Part shown: piece by piece, positions 1 to 8,742 of the stretch | Numbering within the stretch: position 1 is the stretch's first letter | Layout: each line of letters begins with the position of its first letter | NCBI RefSeq assembly: GCF_034356035.1 | Contig: NZ_CP136423.1 | Coordinates: forward strand, 3,100,001-3,164,000 | Length of the DNA stretch: 64,000 nt | Direction of reading: 5' to 3' | From: Blautia hydrogenotrophica DSM 10507 | GTDB taxonomy: Bacteria; Bacillota; Clostridia; Lachnospirales; Lachnospiraceae | Position numbers and translations under genes: made by a program | The notes under the pieces: generated by a model | What the model was told of the DNA's origin: nothing | What the model saw: the letters and a program-made list of their open reading frames with translations, nothing else | The model's database searches: none

Positions 1-130
1 CAGGACGCAAAATTCCATCTTCCACTTTGACGCAATAGCGCAAAAACGATAAAATTTCCATGTTGCGGCGTGTACATCCTACCCAGAGGATTTTTAATTT
101 TCCTGGAAATCCAACAGATTTTCCTAGTAA
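1..130. repeat. Intergenic repeat, family A-like variant
   Basis: No gene is visible here. The stretch resembles the one at about 63000-63140: both run through a short GCAATAGCGC- or CCGCAACACCGC-like segment, a TTGCGG core, 'tgcatcct' or 'gtacatcct', a GGA-ATTTTA-type segment, and end in 'ggaaatccaacgga/cag ... cctagtaaa'. Together they look like diverged copies of one intergenic repeat. The alignment is by eye. Confidence 0.5.
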
Positions 131-168
131 ACAAAAAATAGGTGTCTAACCTACAGTTAAACACCTAT
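131..168 (-). terminator. Rho-independent terminator of tRNA-Arg
   Basis: On the minus strand a stem built on ATAGGTGT and ACACCTAT, with partial pairing continuing inward, is followed by TTTTTTGTTT. It lies just downstream of tRNA-Arg. Confidence 0.85.
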
Positions 169-174
169 CTACTA

Positions 175-248
175 CGTGCGTTAGAGGATTCGAACCCCCG
201 ACCTTTTGGTCCGTAGCCAAACGCTCTATCCAGCTGAGCTAAACGCAC
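175..248 (-). tRNA. tRNA-Arg (anticodon ACG)
   Basis: A full cloverleaf can be folded: acceptor GTGCGTT pairs with AACGCAC, there are D and T arms with GGTTCGAATC-type T loop sequence, and the anticodon loop CTACGGA carries ACG. The CCA end is not encoded. Confidence 0.97.
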
Positions 249-286
249 ACATATAATATTTTCATATTGCCCTCGCAACATTAGTT

Positions 287-315
287 ATTATATGGCATTT
301 ATACTCAGATGTCAA
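287..315 (-). promoter_or_regulatory. Sigma-A promoter of tRNA-Arg
   Basis: On the minus strand TTGACA (310-315) and TATAAT (287-292) are separated by 17 nt, a consensus housekeeping promoter about 40 nt upstream of the tRNA. Confidence 0.85.
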
Positions 316-323
316 GCATTTTT

Positions 324-1556
324 TTAATTTCTTCTCAAAGCTTCAATTGGACTTAATTTTGCCGCTTTTTTAGCCGGATAAATTCCAAAAAAGACTCCGA
401 CTGCGCAGGCAAACGCCGTCGCGATCAATATCGTTCCCGGGCTGATGCCAGGAGAAATCGCCATCTCCATGGACTGACTGATAATCGAACATATCCCAAA
501 CGCTGCTGCAATGCCTAGAACAATTCCTATGATACCTCCAATCGCCGTGATAATCGCCGATTCCGCCAAGAATTGCATCATAATCGAGGAAGTTTTTGCG
601 CCCAGAGATTTTCGAATACCGATCTCTCGGGTACGCTCCGTGACAGACACCAACATAATATTCATAACTCCGATACCGCCTACCAGCAAAGAAATTCCAG
701 CCACAAAGGAGATAAATGCTGTCACCATTCCCATCATCTGGTTCATAACCTTCAGCACATCTTGAAAACTCTGTACCTGATAATAGTCCTCCCCTGCACT
801 CTGGTGATTTCTTTCCAGCACATGCAGGGCCTTTTCTGTGACAACTTTAGAATCCACAGACTTATTTCCTATGATGGTCACACTATAGAACTCCTCTATT
901 CCTTCCATTACGTCTGACAGAGAAGTATAAGGAACTGTAATATAGGAAGGCATCCCTTCATAAGTATAGCTGACAAAAGTACCGTTCTCTTTTTGCTCTG
1001 TGACTCCCACAATCCGATAGGTCTTCGTGATGTCGTAGCTGGTCACGTCTATATCCATTCCCACTACATCATCCGTTCCAAAAAGTCTCTTCGCATCCAT
1101 GTCAGAAATCACGCATACATTTCTGGCCTCTGCCACATCCGCATCGGTGAAATAATTTCCACGCTTCATGGAATCATTGTTCACCATTTTTGCATCTTCC
1201 GTATCGCCGGTGAGATACAGTGAAAAGTTGCCTTTTCCGGTCGTCGTTTCCCCGACTAATGTTGAGGCTACAGATACACCATCTACTTCATCCAGAGCCT
1301 TCAGATCTTCCAAATCGTCTGGGGTAATCCATTCTTCCGCCTTCTGAGCATCTTCGCTGCAATTGATATAGATCTGCCCTACACCCACGTCATTGATCTC
1401 ACTATTCATCTGATTCGTCGTTCCCTGCCCTATAGAGACAATCGCAATGACAGAAGAAATACCAATGATGATACCCAGCATAGTCAGAAATGAACGCCCT
1501 TTATTGGCCAATATATTGTGTATGGCCATTTTTACATATTCTATCATATTACCCAT
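324..1556 (-). CDS. MacB-like ABC transporter permease (FtsX family)
   Basis: This 410-residue protein is the membrane component of a MacAB-type exporter. It has one N-terminal transmembrane segment (about residues 18-42), a large extracytoplasmic MacB_PCD-like domain (about 45-270), and three C-terminal membrane segments (about 275-395) ending in the YPAKKAAKLSPIEALR tail typical of MacB/FtsX permeases. The ATG is preceded by AAGGAG. It is the last gene of a leftward operon with the adaptor (24 nt upstream) and the ATPase. In the family such complexes move peptides, antibiotics or lipids outward, driven by the separate ATPase. The substrate cannot be told from sequence. Confidence 0.93.
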   Translation of the reverse strand: MGNMIEYVKMAIHNILANKGRSFLTMLGIIIGISSVIAIVSIGQGTTNQMNSEINDVGVGQIYINCSEDAQKAEEWITPDDLEDLKALDEVDGVSVASTLVGETTTGKGNFSLYLTGDTEDAKMVNNDSMKRGNYFTDADVAEARNVCVISDMDAKRLFGTDDVVGMDIDVTSYDITKTYRIVGVTEQKENGTFVSYTYEGMPSYITVPYTSLSDVMEGIEEFYSVTIIGNKSVDSKVVTEKALHVLERNHQSAGEDYYQVQSFQDVLKVMNQMMGMVTAFISFVAGISLLVGGIGVMNIMLVSVTERTREIGIRKSLGAKTSSIMMQFLAESAIITAIGGIIGIVLGIAAAFGICSIISQSMEMAISPGISPGTILIATAFACAVGVFFGIYPAKKAAKLSPIEALRRN

Positions 1557-1579
1557 TGCGGTGCTCCTTTCCGTCTTGC

Positions 1580-3253
1580 CTACTCTTTTTCCTCTGTCGC
1601 AGTCACCGCATCGCCTTCCTCATGATCTCCGATATCCGTGAGTACCTGATCGCCCTTTTTCAGCCCCTTCTTAATCTCTACCTTAGTATCTGAGGAGATG
1701 CCCGTCTTTACATTTTTCTTAACGATCACTCCGTCCTCGATAACATAACAGAAAGAACCTTCTTTTCCGATATTTACGACCTCCACTGGAACCGTAACCA
1801 CATTCTTGGCTTCTTTGGCATGAATCGTCGCCTTCGCGTCCACTCCGATAAAGATGTTGTCGTCTGGATTATCAATATCCACACTCACCGAGATCGTCGC
1901 CGCACCTTTCTCATTCGGAGTTGCTATTCTGCTAATCTTCGTCACAGTTCCTTTATAAGTATAATCACCTATGGTAATAACCGCTTTCTGACCTTCATCC
2001 AGCTTATCATAGTCGTACTTAGAAATATTCAAATCCACACTTACATTGTCAAGACTCTTAATCGTAAACATTTCCATACCCTGAGTCGTGGTAGCTCCCT
2101 CCACCACCTTCGAGTCGGAAATTACACCGTTAAACTCAGCCTGAATGCCTTTCTTTCCTTCAATAACCAATTCCTTAGCTGTCTTTGTCTCCATCTCAGC
2201 CAGGTTATTGGTGATCTTCATCTTCTCTTTCTCTTCTTCTGTCAAGGCATTTGGATCGGCCTCAGCCTCAGCCTTCTTTGTGGCCAGCTCGGACTGTAGT
2301 TCTGCCAAATCACTGGACGCCTGTTCTATGGCCACCTCCAGATCTGAAGTATCCACCATAACTGTAGTCCCTGTCTCACTGCCCCCCGTCATAGCTGTAC
2401 TGTCTGTGTCCATGGTCGGTATCTGCGCTTTGACCTCCTGGAGATTGGACTGCGCATCCGTCTTTGCCGCTACTGCATCTTCATAATCATAGGTCGCCTC
2501 ATCCAATGCTGAGGAAAGGGCAGAATTATCTGGGTCCTTCTTATAGGCTCTCTCAGCCTCACGTTTTGCTTTTAGACACTCTTGTACCTTCGCTTCTGCC
2601 TTAGTCAAAGCTTCTTTTGCGGCAGCGACATTCTCGCTGTACTCTTCCATTTGAGCTTCGTATTCTTCTTTGGCCTGCTGCGCCGCCTCTTGGGCCTCTT
2701 CCTGCGCCTGCTCAACCTGTGCCTGAGCATCATTTTGAGCATCGAGCTGAGCCTGCGATAACTGCTCTTTTAAATCATACACATAAGCTTCCTGACTGTC
2801 CACCATGGCTTGCAGTTCGTCTACACTCGCCGCTGCAGCCGCTTGTTTATCCACCGCTTTGTTAGACTTCTTCACTGTATTTTCATAGTCCAATTCTCCA
2901 GATTTCTGGTTCAGCTCTGCCTTCTGGTCTTCTTTCTCCAAATCTTCCAGATTGTATGTAATCAGTTGAGTACCCTTTTTCACACTGTCACCCACTTCAA
3001 AATCCATTTTGTCAATCTTTGCGTTAACCGGTGAAAAATAGGTCTTTGTCTCATTACTTTCCACTGTACCGGAAGCGTCCACTTCCTGGGTTACATCCCC
3101 AACCTCAGCAGTAACTGCCTCCACAGACGCACTGGTCTCCTCCGTGCCACTGCCCTTTCCAAAAACTGCAATCACTCCAATGCAGACAATAACCACTGCG
3201 GCAACCCCTATCATTATTTTTGTTTTCTTGGTTCTTTTCTTCCCCTTTTTCAC
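1580..3253 (-). CDS. MacA/HlyD-like efflux adaptor with long coiled coil
   Basis: This 557-residue membrane-fusion-type adaptor sits between the ATPase and permease genes. It has a single N-terminal membrane anchor (about residues 13-33). A lipoyl-like half motif (about 65-115) is followed by a very long Ala/Glu/Lys/Gln-rich coiled coil (about 115-350). After that come the second lipoyl half and beta-barrel segments (to about 550). The start is GTG, with GGAGG upstream. In Gram-positive bacteria such adaptors have no outer membrane to reach, so it probably forms an extracellular extension of the permease. The coiled coil, at over 200 residues, looks longer than in classical MacA. Confidence 0.92.
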   Translation of the reverse strand: MKKGKKRTKKTKIMIGVAAVVIVCIGVIAVFGKGSGTEETSASVEAVTAEVGDVTQEVDASGTVESNETKTYFSPVNAKIDKMDFEVGDSVKKGTQLITYNLEDLEKEDQKAELNQKSGELDYENTVKKSNKAVDKQAAAAASVDELQAMVDSQEAYVYDLKEQLSQAQLDAQNDAQAQVEQAQEEAQEAAQQAKEEYEAQMEEYSENVAAAKEALTKAEAKVQECLKAKREAERAYKKDPDNSALSSALDEATYDYEDAVAAKTDAQSNLQEVKAQIPTMDTDSTAMTGGSETGTTVMVDTSDLEVAIEQASSDLAELQSELATKKAEAEADPNALTEEEKEKMKITNNLAEMETKTAKELVIEGKKGIQAEFNGVISDSKVVEGATTTQGMEMFTIKSLDNVSVDLNISKYDYDKLDEGQKAVITIGDYTYKGTVTKISRIATPNEKGAATISVSVDIDNPDDNIFIGVDAKATIHAKEAKNVVTVPVEVVNIGKEGSFCYVIEDGVIVKKNVKTGISSDTKVEIKKGLKKGDQVLTDIGDHEEGDAVTATEEKE

Positions 3254-3265
3254 AACAGCTTCCTC

Positions 3266-3964
3266 CTACTCTTTAAAGTTCTCATTTAAAATGTCAGACT
3301 CTATCTTCCCATCCATGATACGCACTACCCGCCTGGCTTGATCTGCAATTCCGTTATCATGGGTAATTAAAATTACGGTCCGTCCATTCTTATGCATATC
3401 TTTCAGAATAGACAGAATTTCTCGGCTGGAGGCTGAATCCAGATTTCCAGTAGGCTCATCGGCCAAAATCACCGGAGGCTTGGCCGCAATCGCCCTGGCG
3501 ATGGCCACCCTCTGCTGTTGTCCTCCAGACATCTCATTGGGTTTGTGATGCACTCGCTTATCCAAGCCTACCATATGTAAAGATTCCATTGCCAGCTGAC
3601 GTCTTGTCTTTTTGTCAATTCCTCGATAAATCAAGGGCAGTTCCACATTCTCCACAGCTGTCAGATTTGGAATCAAATTAAACCCCTGAAAAATAAAACC
3701 GATCTCTCTGTTTCGCACTTCTGACAAGTCATTATCAGCCATCGTGGACACATCAGTACCATTTAGAAAATACTCCCCTGAAGTCGGTACATCCAGACAT
3801 CCCAGCATATTCATAAATGTTGATTTTCCCGAACCCGACTGGCCAATAATAGCTACAAATTCTCCTTGAAAAATTTCTAAATTCACATGATCCAAAGCCC
3901 GAACCTCATTCTCCCCCGGATTGTAAATTTTACACATGTCAACAACGCGAATTAATGGCTCCAT
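3266..3964 (-). CDS. ABC transporter ATP-binding protein (MacB/LolD type)
   Basis: This is the ATPase of the MacAB-like exporter. It shows Walker [10 protein letters not shown], the Q-loop region, signature [14 protein letters not shown], Walker [13 protein letters not shown] and the switch histidine in ILITHDN. I chose the ATG giving MEPLIRVVD (232 residues) because AAAGGAGAGAGT precedes it. The longer reading frame to 4099 adds 45 residues without family similarity. It is the first gene of the operon, with the adaptor starting 12 nt after its stop. Confidence 0.95.
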   Translation of the reverse strand: MEPLIRVVDMCKIYNPGENEVRALDHVNLEIFQGEFVAIIGQSGSGKSTFMNMLGCLDVPTSGEYFLNGTDVSTMADNDLSEVRNREIGFIFQGFNLIPNLTAVENVELPLIYRGIDKKTRRQLAMESLHMVGLDKRVHHKPNEMSGGQQQRVAIARAIAAKPPVILADEPTGNLDSASSREILSILKDMHKNGRTVILITHDNGIADQARRVVRIMDGKIESDILNENFKE

Positions 3965-4041
3965 ACTCTCTCCTTTTAAACTTCCTCGATCACTAAAGCA
4001 TACATTTTCAGAACACTTAAGTCTACTGCCAAATTTATCCT

Positions 4042-4084
4042 GAAAAGAAAAGCAGGAGAAGAGGGCTGCCCCGCCCTGCTTCTC
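4042..4084 (-). terminator. Terminator after the 4-TM protein gene
   Basis: On the minus strand GAGAAG-c-AGGGC pairs with GCCCT-CTTCTC and is followed by CTGCTTTTCTTTT. It separates the upstream membrane-protein gene from the exporter operon. Confidence 0.65.
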
Positions 4085-4156
4085 CCTGTCATCTCTCATT
4101 TCTGCCTTTCAAGCTCGTTTTTCTTTTAAACAACGAATGTCTTTCTCTTTTTTGTA

Positions 4157-4633
4157 TCAAATCGTTTTCTCACTCTCCTGCGGTTCATTGACTTCTTTGT
4201 TTTTCAATCCTCCCCACAGGTACAAGAAAGGAACGATCAACATCACAATTGTACTGATAATACCTGCAACTGTCACGCCCGTCGTCATAGCTGAGTAACC
4301 AAAATTAAATACAAAGTACACAATCAGCAGAATTCCCATGATGACACAGATTCCGGCTTTTTCTGTCTTCTTTGAGTACATAACTCCAAGAATTCCGGCC
4401 ACCAGAAATATCACTGCTCCCACCGCCACGTAGATAATTGAAAACAGCAGTGACTGAGAAGTGACTCCGCTTTGTTCTAATACCGCCATCACCTCATCTG
4501 TCATATTTCCTGAGGTCATGGCCTGATAGCTCATCATAGAACCTGCTGTACTCAAGACCAGAAATACTCCATAAATAATACAAAGAATTCCTGTTACCTT
4601 CAAAAAACTTCTTCCGGGTGCATTCTTCTCCAT
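4157..4633 (-). CDS. Unrecognised four-helix membrane protein
   Basis: This 158-residue hydrophobic protein has four predicted membrane helices (about residues 10-30, 60-85, 92-112 and 118-142) and a charged C-terminus (KNKEVNEPQESEKTI). I do not recognise the family with confidence, though it recalls small DUF4064-like membrane proteins. A consensus promoter lies upstream and a terminator downstream, so it appears to be a single-gene unit and not part of the exporter operon below it. Confidence 0.75.
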   Translation of the reverse strand: MEKNAPGRSFLKVTGILCIIYGVFLVLSTAGSMMSYQAMTSGNMTDEVMAVLEQSGVTSQSLLFSIIYVAVGAVIFLVAGILGVMYSKKTEKAGICVIMGILLIVYFVFNFGYSAMTTGVTVAGIISTIVMLIVPFLYLWGGLKNKEVNEPQESEKTI

Positions 4634-4685
4634 ACTCCTACTCCTCTTAAAATACTTTATTGAACAATTTCAACTATTAATGTTT

Positions 4686-4714
4686 ATTGTATTCCCCCAA
4701 GCCTTATTTGTCAA
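4686..4714 (-). promoter_or_regulatory. Sigma-A promoter of the 4-TM protein gene
   Basis: On the minus strand TTGACA (4709-4714) and TACAAT (4686-4691) are 17 nt apart, about 55 nt upstream of the start codon. The rest of the 4634-4932 gap is AT-rich and holds no gene. A possible TATACT -10 for glgB lies near 4810. Confidence 0.75.
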
Positions 4715-4932
4715 TTTCGGAACCTTACAGAATTCTTAAATCTTTCGAAAATTTCATTCAATTTTTGAAAACCCTGCGTAATTTCCTTTTCTCCCACCTT
4801 CACTTGTAGTATACTTAAACCATTGAATACATGCGCAAAATCAGCCATTAAAAGCCTATTTTCCCGCTGATCTTCCGCTTGTGCGAGGGAATTGGTTTCA
4901 TAACGAAACTAGCACAGAAATGGAGGTTAACA

Positions 4933-6753
4933 ATGATAAATATACAAGATTTTTACATCGGAAAAACTTTTGATGCTCACACCTATTTCGGGGCTCACCT
5001 GGAAAAAGATGGAGTCTGGTTCCGCGTATATGCCCCCTGCGCCGAGAAAGTGTCTCTGATCGGAGATTTCAATCAATGGCAAGGGCAATGGATGGAGCGC
5101 TGCGAGTATCACGGTGTCTATCAACTATTTCTGTCAAATGCTAAGCCAGGAATGCTCTATAAATACAAAATCTACGGCGGCGGCCGCGTGACAGATCACT
5201 GCGACCCCTACGGTTTTGGAATGGAATTGCGCCCAGGAAGTGCTTCCGTCATCGTTGACCTGAAAGAATACCATTTTCAAGATAGTAATTGGCTAAAACA
5301 ACGCCAAAAATCTTACGAACAGCCTATGAACATCTATGAAATGCACCTGGGTTCCTGGAAGACGAAATCCGAAACTTCATCTTCCTGGTACACTTACGAC
5401 GAGTTAGCTAAACCCTTGATCAGTTATCTGTCAGAAAACGGCTACAACTATGTGGAATTCATGCCCCTTTGCGAACACCCTGCGGACTGTTCCTGGGGCT
5501 ACCAAACCACCGGCTATTTCAGTCCCACCTCCCGATATGGAACCGCCGCACAGCTAAAGGCTTTGGTGGATGCCTGTCATCAGGCCAGAATCGGCGTCAT
5601 TATGGATTTCGTCCCTGTCCATTTTGCCATGGACGACTATGGTCTTGCTCTATTCGACGGCACACCTCTCTATGAATATCCTAACGACGCTGTGGGGCAA
5701 AGCGAATGGGGCACCTGTAATTTTATGCACTCCCGAGGTGAAGTGTGCTCTTTTTTACAGTCCGCCGCCAACTACTGGCTCTCGGAATTTCATTTCGACG
5801 GAATCCGTATGGATGCCATTAGCCGGATTATCTACTGGCAGGGTGACCCTTCTAGAGGAGTCAACAAAAATGCTGTGGAGTTCGTCCGCTTTATGAATCA
5901 AGGCCTCCATCGGCTGCACCCCACCGCTGTCCTAATCGCAGAAGACTCCACAAATTTCCTGAAGGTAACTGCTCCTGTGGAATATGATGGACTTGGCTTC
6001 GACTACAAGTGGGATTTGGGGTGGATGAACGATACCCTAAATTACTTTAGGACTCCTCCCTGGGAGCGTCCTGCCCATTATCACGATCTTTCTTTTTCTA
6101 TGGACTATTTCTACAATGAACTGTATCTGCTTCCCTTTTCCCATGATGAAGTCGTACACGGCAAAGCGACTATCCTCCAGAAAATGTGGGGCGATTACGA
6201 ATACAAATTTCCTCAGTGCCGGGCACTCTATGCTTATATGTATCTGCATCCAGGGAAAAAGCTGAATTTTATGGGAAATGAAATCGGCCAGTTCCGCGAG
6301 TGGGACGAAAGCCGCCCCCAGGACTGGGATATTCTCAAATATCCCCTACACGACGCTTTTCACCGGTATATTCAGACTCTAAACAAATACTATCTGTCTT
6401 TAGACGCCCTGCATGCAAAAGAATATCACAAAGATTACTTTCACTGGTTGCAGATTAACGCCGCTGAAAACTCTGTATATATTTTCCAGCGGGGGTTGGG
6501 CGAGGGCGCAGTCATCGGTGTATTTAACTTCTCAGATCAACTCTGGGAGTCCTATCCCTGTACTTTTCCTGAAAAGACGCGGGTTCAAGAGCTGCTGAGC
6601 AGCGACTGGGAGATCTACGGAGGGAGCACCCCAGTTCCCCGCCGCAAGGTTCATTCCACCAAGACAGTGGGGAAACAATATCTTCTAACTCTAGATTTAC
6701 CACCATTCAGCGCGAGAGTTTTTCAGGTATTATCTTCTGGCGGCAAAAAATAA
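4933..6753 (+). CDS. glgB: 1,4-alpha-glucan branching enzyme
   Basis: This enzyme makes the alpha-1,6 branches of glycogen by cutting an alpha-1,4 glucan and transferring the piece. The 606-residue protein has an N-terminal CBM48-like domain (about 15-110, with VRVYAPCAEKVSLIGDFNQW-like sequence) and a GH13 barrel. The barrel shows DFVPVHF, the nucleophile region DGIRMDAIS, the acid region LIAEDST and the FSHDEVVHGK box. The start chosen is the ATG at 4933 because GGAGG stands 7 nt before it; the open frame extends 18 codons further without a ribosome site. A glgD fragment at the far end of the window belongs to the same pathway. Confidence 0.96.
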   Translation: MINIQDFYIGKTFDAHTYFGAHLEKDGVWFRVYAPCAEKVSLIGDFNQWQGQWMERCEYHGVYQLFLSNAKPGMLYKYKIYGGGRVTDHCDPYGFGMELRPGSASVIVDLKEYHFQDSNWLKQRQKSYEQPMNIYEMHLGSWKTKSETSSSWYTYDELAKPLISYLSENGYNYVEFMPLCEHPADCSWGYQTTGYFSPTSRYGTAAQLKALVDACHQARIGVIMDFVPVHFAMDDYGLALFDGTPLYEYPNDAVGQSEWGTCNFMHSRGEVCSFLQSAANYWLSEFHFDGIRMDAISRIIYWQGDPSRGVNKNAVEFVRFMNQGLHRLHPTAVLIAEDSTNFLKVTAPVEYDGLGFDYKWDLGWMNDTLNYFRTPPWERPAHYHDLSFSMDYFYNELYLLPFSHDEVVHGKATILQKMWGDYEYKFPQCRALYAYMYLHPGKKLNFMGNEIGQFREWDESRPQDWDILKYPLHDAFHRYIQTLNKYYLSLDALHAKEYHKDYFHWLQINAAENSVYIFQRGLGEGAVIGVFNFSDQLWESYPCTFPEKTRVQELLSSDWEIYGGSTPVPRRKVHSTKTVGKQYLLTLDLPPFSARVFQVLSSGGKK

Positions 6754-6765
6754 ACCGTTACGTAA

Positions 6766-6950
6766 AAAAGAATCCTGCTTGCAGGATTCTCCGCCTGTGT
6801 CGGGGTGCAAAGCGCCATCTTCCACTCCGCCGCAGTGCGCTCCACGCAGAACGTTTGTGTGATAGGAAAGAGCTTTTACGCATTAGCGTGACAACATCTT
6901 TCCTATTACACAACAAAGTGGGCAAGCCTGCTTCAACTCCAAAAAAATCC
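6766..6950. repeat. Intergenic repeat, family A (composite copy)
   Basis: This follows glgB. A hairpin (AGAATCCTGC-TTGCAGGATTC) at the left may also end glgB transcription. It is followed by a CCGCC/GCGG module, then the core palindrome at 6862-6906 with perfect 10-bp arms ATAGGAAAGA and TCTTTCCTAT around ACGCATTAGCGT. The copy ends in 'aaagtgggcaagcctgcttca'. The same modules recur near 31.2, 37.9, 42.4, 50.4 and 55.2 kb. Confidence 0.85.
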
Positions 6951-7001
6951 CGTGAGACCCTTTATTTCTCAGCAGTCCCACGGAACTCCCCAAGTTCTCC
7001 A

Positions 7002-7541
7002 TCAACTTCCGGCATCTTCACTTTTTAAGGATTTCGTCGTCACCAAAAACTTTTTCTCCTTCAGTTTTCCTTCAATCACATCCAAAATCTGCTCGCTCTG
7101 TGCTCTGACTGTGTGATAATGATACCCGGAGGTGATCGTCATTAGCGGACTGTAAATCCCCTTGTTGATCTCATCCACGAACTCCTGGACCTGACTTCGG
7201 TTACTCACGGTCAAAGGAGCTCTGAGCTCCCCATATGGGTCATGCTCCACAAAGACATCCACAATCGTCCCCCCATAGTCTACGATCACATTCATCTCAT
7301 CCTGAATCTGATCCCTCGTATGGTTTACATAAAACTCCCTTGTCACTCCCGAAGAAACCACACAGACATACCCCCGGTTGGTGGAGAGAATCTGATAATT
7401 TGCGGCTCGAAGCAATGCGATATCCTGCACAATCACCTGCCTGCTCACTCCAAACTTTTTCGCCAGAGCGGTTCCTGACAAAGGTTCCTGACTGGCATTC
7501 ATCAAATTAATAATCATCTCTCGTCGCTGTTTTCCGTCCAT
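7002..7541 (-). CDS. NiaR-like transcriptional repressor (HTH plus 3H domain)
   Basis: This 179-residue protein has an N-terminal winged helix of the HTH_11 type (about residues 5-60: LSGTALAKKFGVSRQVIVQD). A 3H domain follows (about 75-170), with histidines in VNHTRDQ, VEHDPYG and GYHYHTV that bind a metal in the family. NiaR proteins repress niacin uptake and NAD synthesis genes when nicotinic acid is present. I chose the ATG at 7541, which has GGAGG upstream; the longer frame lacks a site. No nad or niacin-transport gene is adjacent, so its target must lie elsewhere. Confidence 0.88.
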   Translation of the reverse strand: MDGKQRREMIINLMNASQEPLSGTALAKKFGVSRQVIVQDIALLRAANYQILSTNRGYVCVVSSGVTREFYVNHTRDQIQDEMNVIVDYGGTIVDVFVEHDPYGELRAPLTVSNRSQVQEFVDEINKGIYSPLMTITSGYHYHTVRAQSEQILDVIEGKLKEKKFLVTTKSLKSEDAGS

Positions 7542-7755
7542 GAAATTCCTCCTTTCTTTTAGAATACCAGTCTGTCCCTTGGTTTTCAAGTCATTCTGTT
7601 GACTTTTCACTGCCAGCCCCGGACTGACTGCCATTCACAAAATTCTCTCCAAAATATCCACAAACGGACAGCGATAGTGCTTGACCCCTCTCCCATATTC
7701 ATGTAAGATACCCTCAGCGGATCTTCATATGAACATAGGAAAAGGAGGATTTTTC

Positions 7756-8610
7756 ATGAAAATAAAAGAAAAAATATTGTTCACAGATCTGGACGGAACA
7801 CTGCTGGACGATCAAAAAAATATTTCTCGTGAAAACATAGAAAACATCGAGACCGCCCTTCGTGGAGGCCATAAAATCGTAGTCACCACCGGTCGCCCTC
7901 TAGTAAGCGCAATTGCACAGTCCAAGTCGCTTGGTCTTGCCCATGAAGGATGTTACGCAATTGCCTTCAACGGTTCCTGTATCTATGACTTCTCAAAAAA
8001 CAAAGTCGTTTACAGTGTACAATTTCCCAGGGAATATCTCAGAATCGTCTTTGACGAGGCTCACAAAGCCGGTCTCCATGTCCAGACTTACTGTGACCAT
8101 GGAATACTCAGTGAGCGCGAGAACGAAAGTCTGAAGCGCTATTCCCAAGTTACCAAAGTATCCTATGAGATTGTGGATGACGTAACTACTGCCCTGGACT
8201 CAGACCCTTACAAAATCATTGTCATGGACTATCACGACAAAAATCGCCTCTACGATTTCCAAGATCATATCGCTCCAATGATTGAAGGAAAATTACAATC
8301 TTTCTTTTCCTGTGACTGGTACTTAGAATTCACTGCTCCCGGTATCTCTAAAGGTAACGCAGTCCGGCATTTATGCCAGATTTTGGATATTCCCCTGGAA
8401 AACTCCGTAGCTGTCGGAGACGCTGAAAATGACATTGCTATGCTAGACACTGCAGCCGTCGGCGCCGTAATGTCCAACGCAGAAAACGACATCAAACAAC
8501 ACGGAAATTACATTACTGAAGCTGACAATAATCACAGCGGTGTAGCGGAAGTGATTCGAAAATTTATCCTCTCGCCTTCCAATGAAACACCCCGCCGATC
8601 AGGACAATGA
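7756..8610 (+). CDS. HAD-superfamily (Cof-type) sugar phosphatase
   Basis: This 284-residue cytoplasmic hydrolase is of HAD subclass IIB. Motif I is FTDLDGTLLDD with the two catalytic aspartates, motif II is VVTTGRP, motif III is the lysine in GISKGNAV, and motif IV is VGDAENDIAML. Family members dephosphorylate sugar phosphates or flavin/pyridoxal phosphates. The exact substrate is open. The start at 7756 follows AAAGGAGG, and the open frame upstream of it has no ribosome site. The 8611-8742 gap to the next gene holds no clear feature. Confidence 0.92.
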   Translation: MKIKEKILFTDLDGTLLDDQKNISRENIENIETALRGGHKIVVTTGRPLVSAIAQSKSLGLAHEGCYAIAFNGSCIYDFSKNKVVYSVQFPREYLRIVFDEAHKAGLHVQTYCDHGILSERENESLKRYSQVTKVSYEIVDDVTTALDSDPYKIIVMDYHDKNRLYDFQDHIAPMIEGKLQSFFSCDWYLEFTAPGISKGNAVRHLCQILDIPLENSVAVGDAENDIAMLDTAAVGAVMSNAENDIKQHGNYITEADNNHSGVAEVIRKFILSPSNETPRRSGQ

Positions 8611-8742
8611 ACTTAGCTCATCCGTATTTTTTTCGTTTTCCCGTTCATAATAAAGACATCCTTGTACCCGTGTGGAACAATCTTTGACCATGAAAATTTA
8701 AACACTTTGGATGCGAAAAAATAATTACAGGAGGATTTTTAA

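Noticed and set aside
8611..8742. Riboswitch or attenuator before pepT
   Set aside because: No stable hairpin with T-tract or known aptamer pattern was seen in this short gap.
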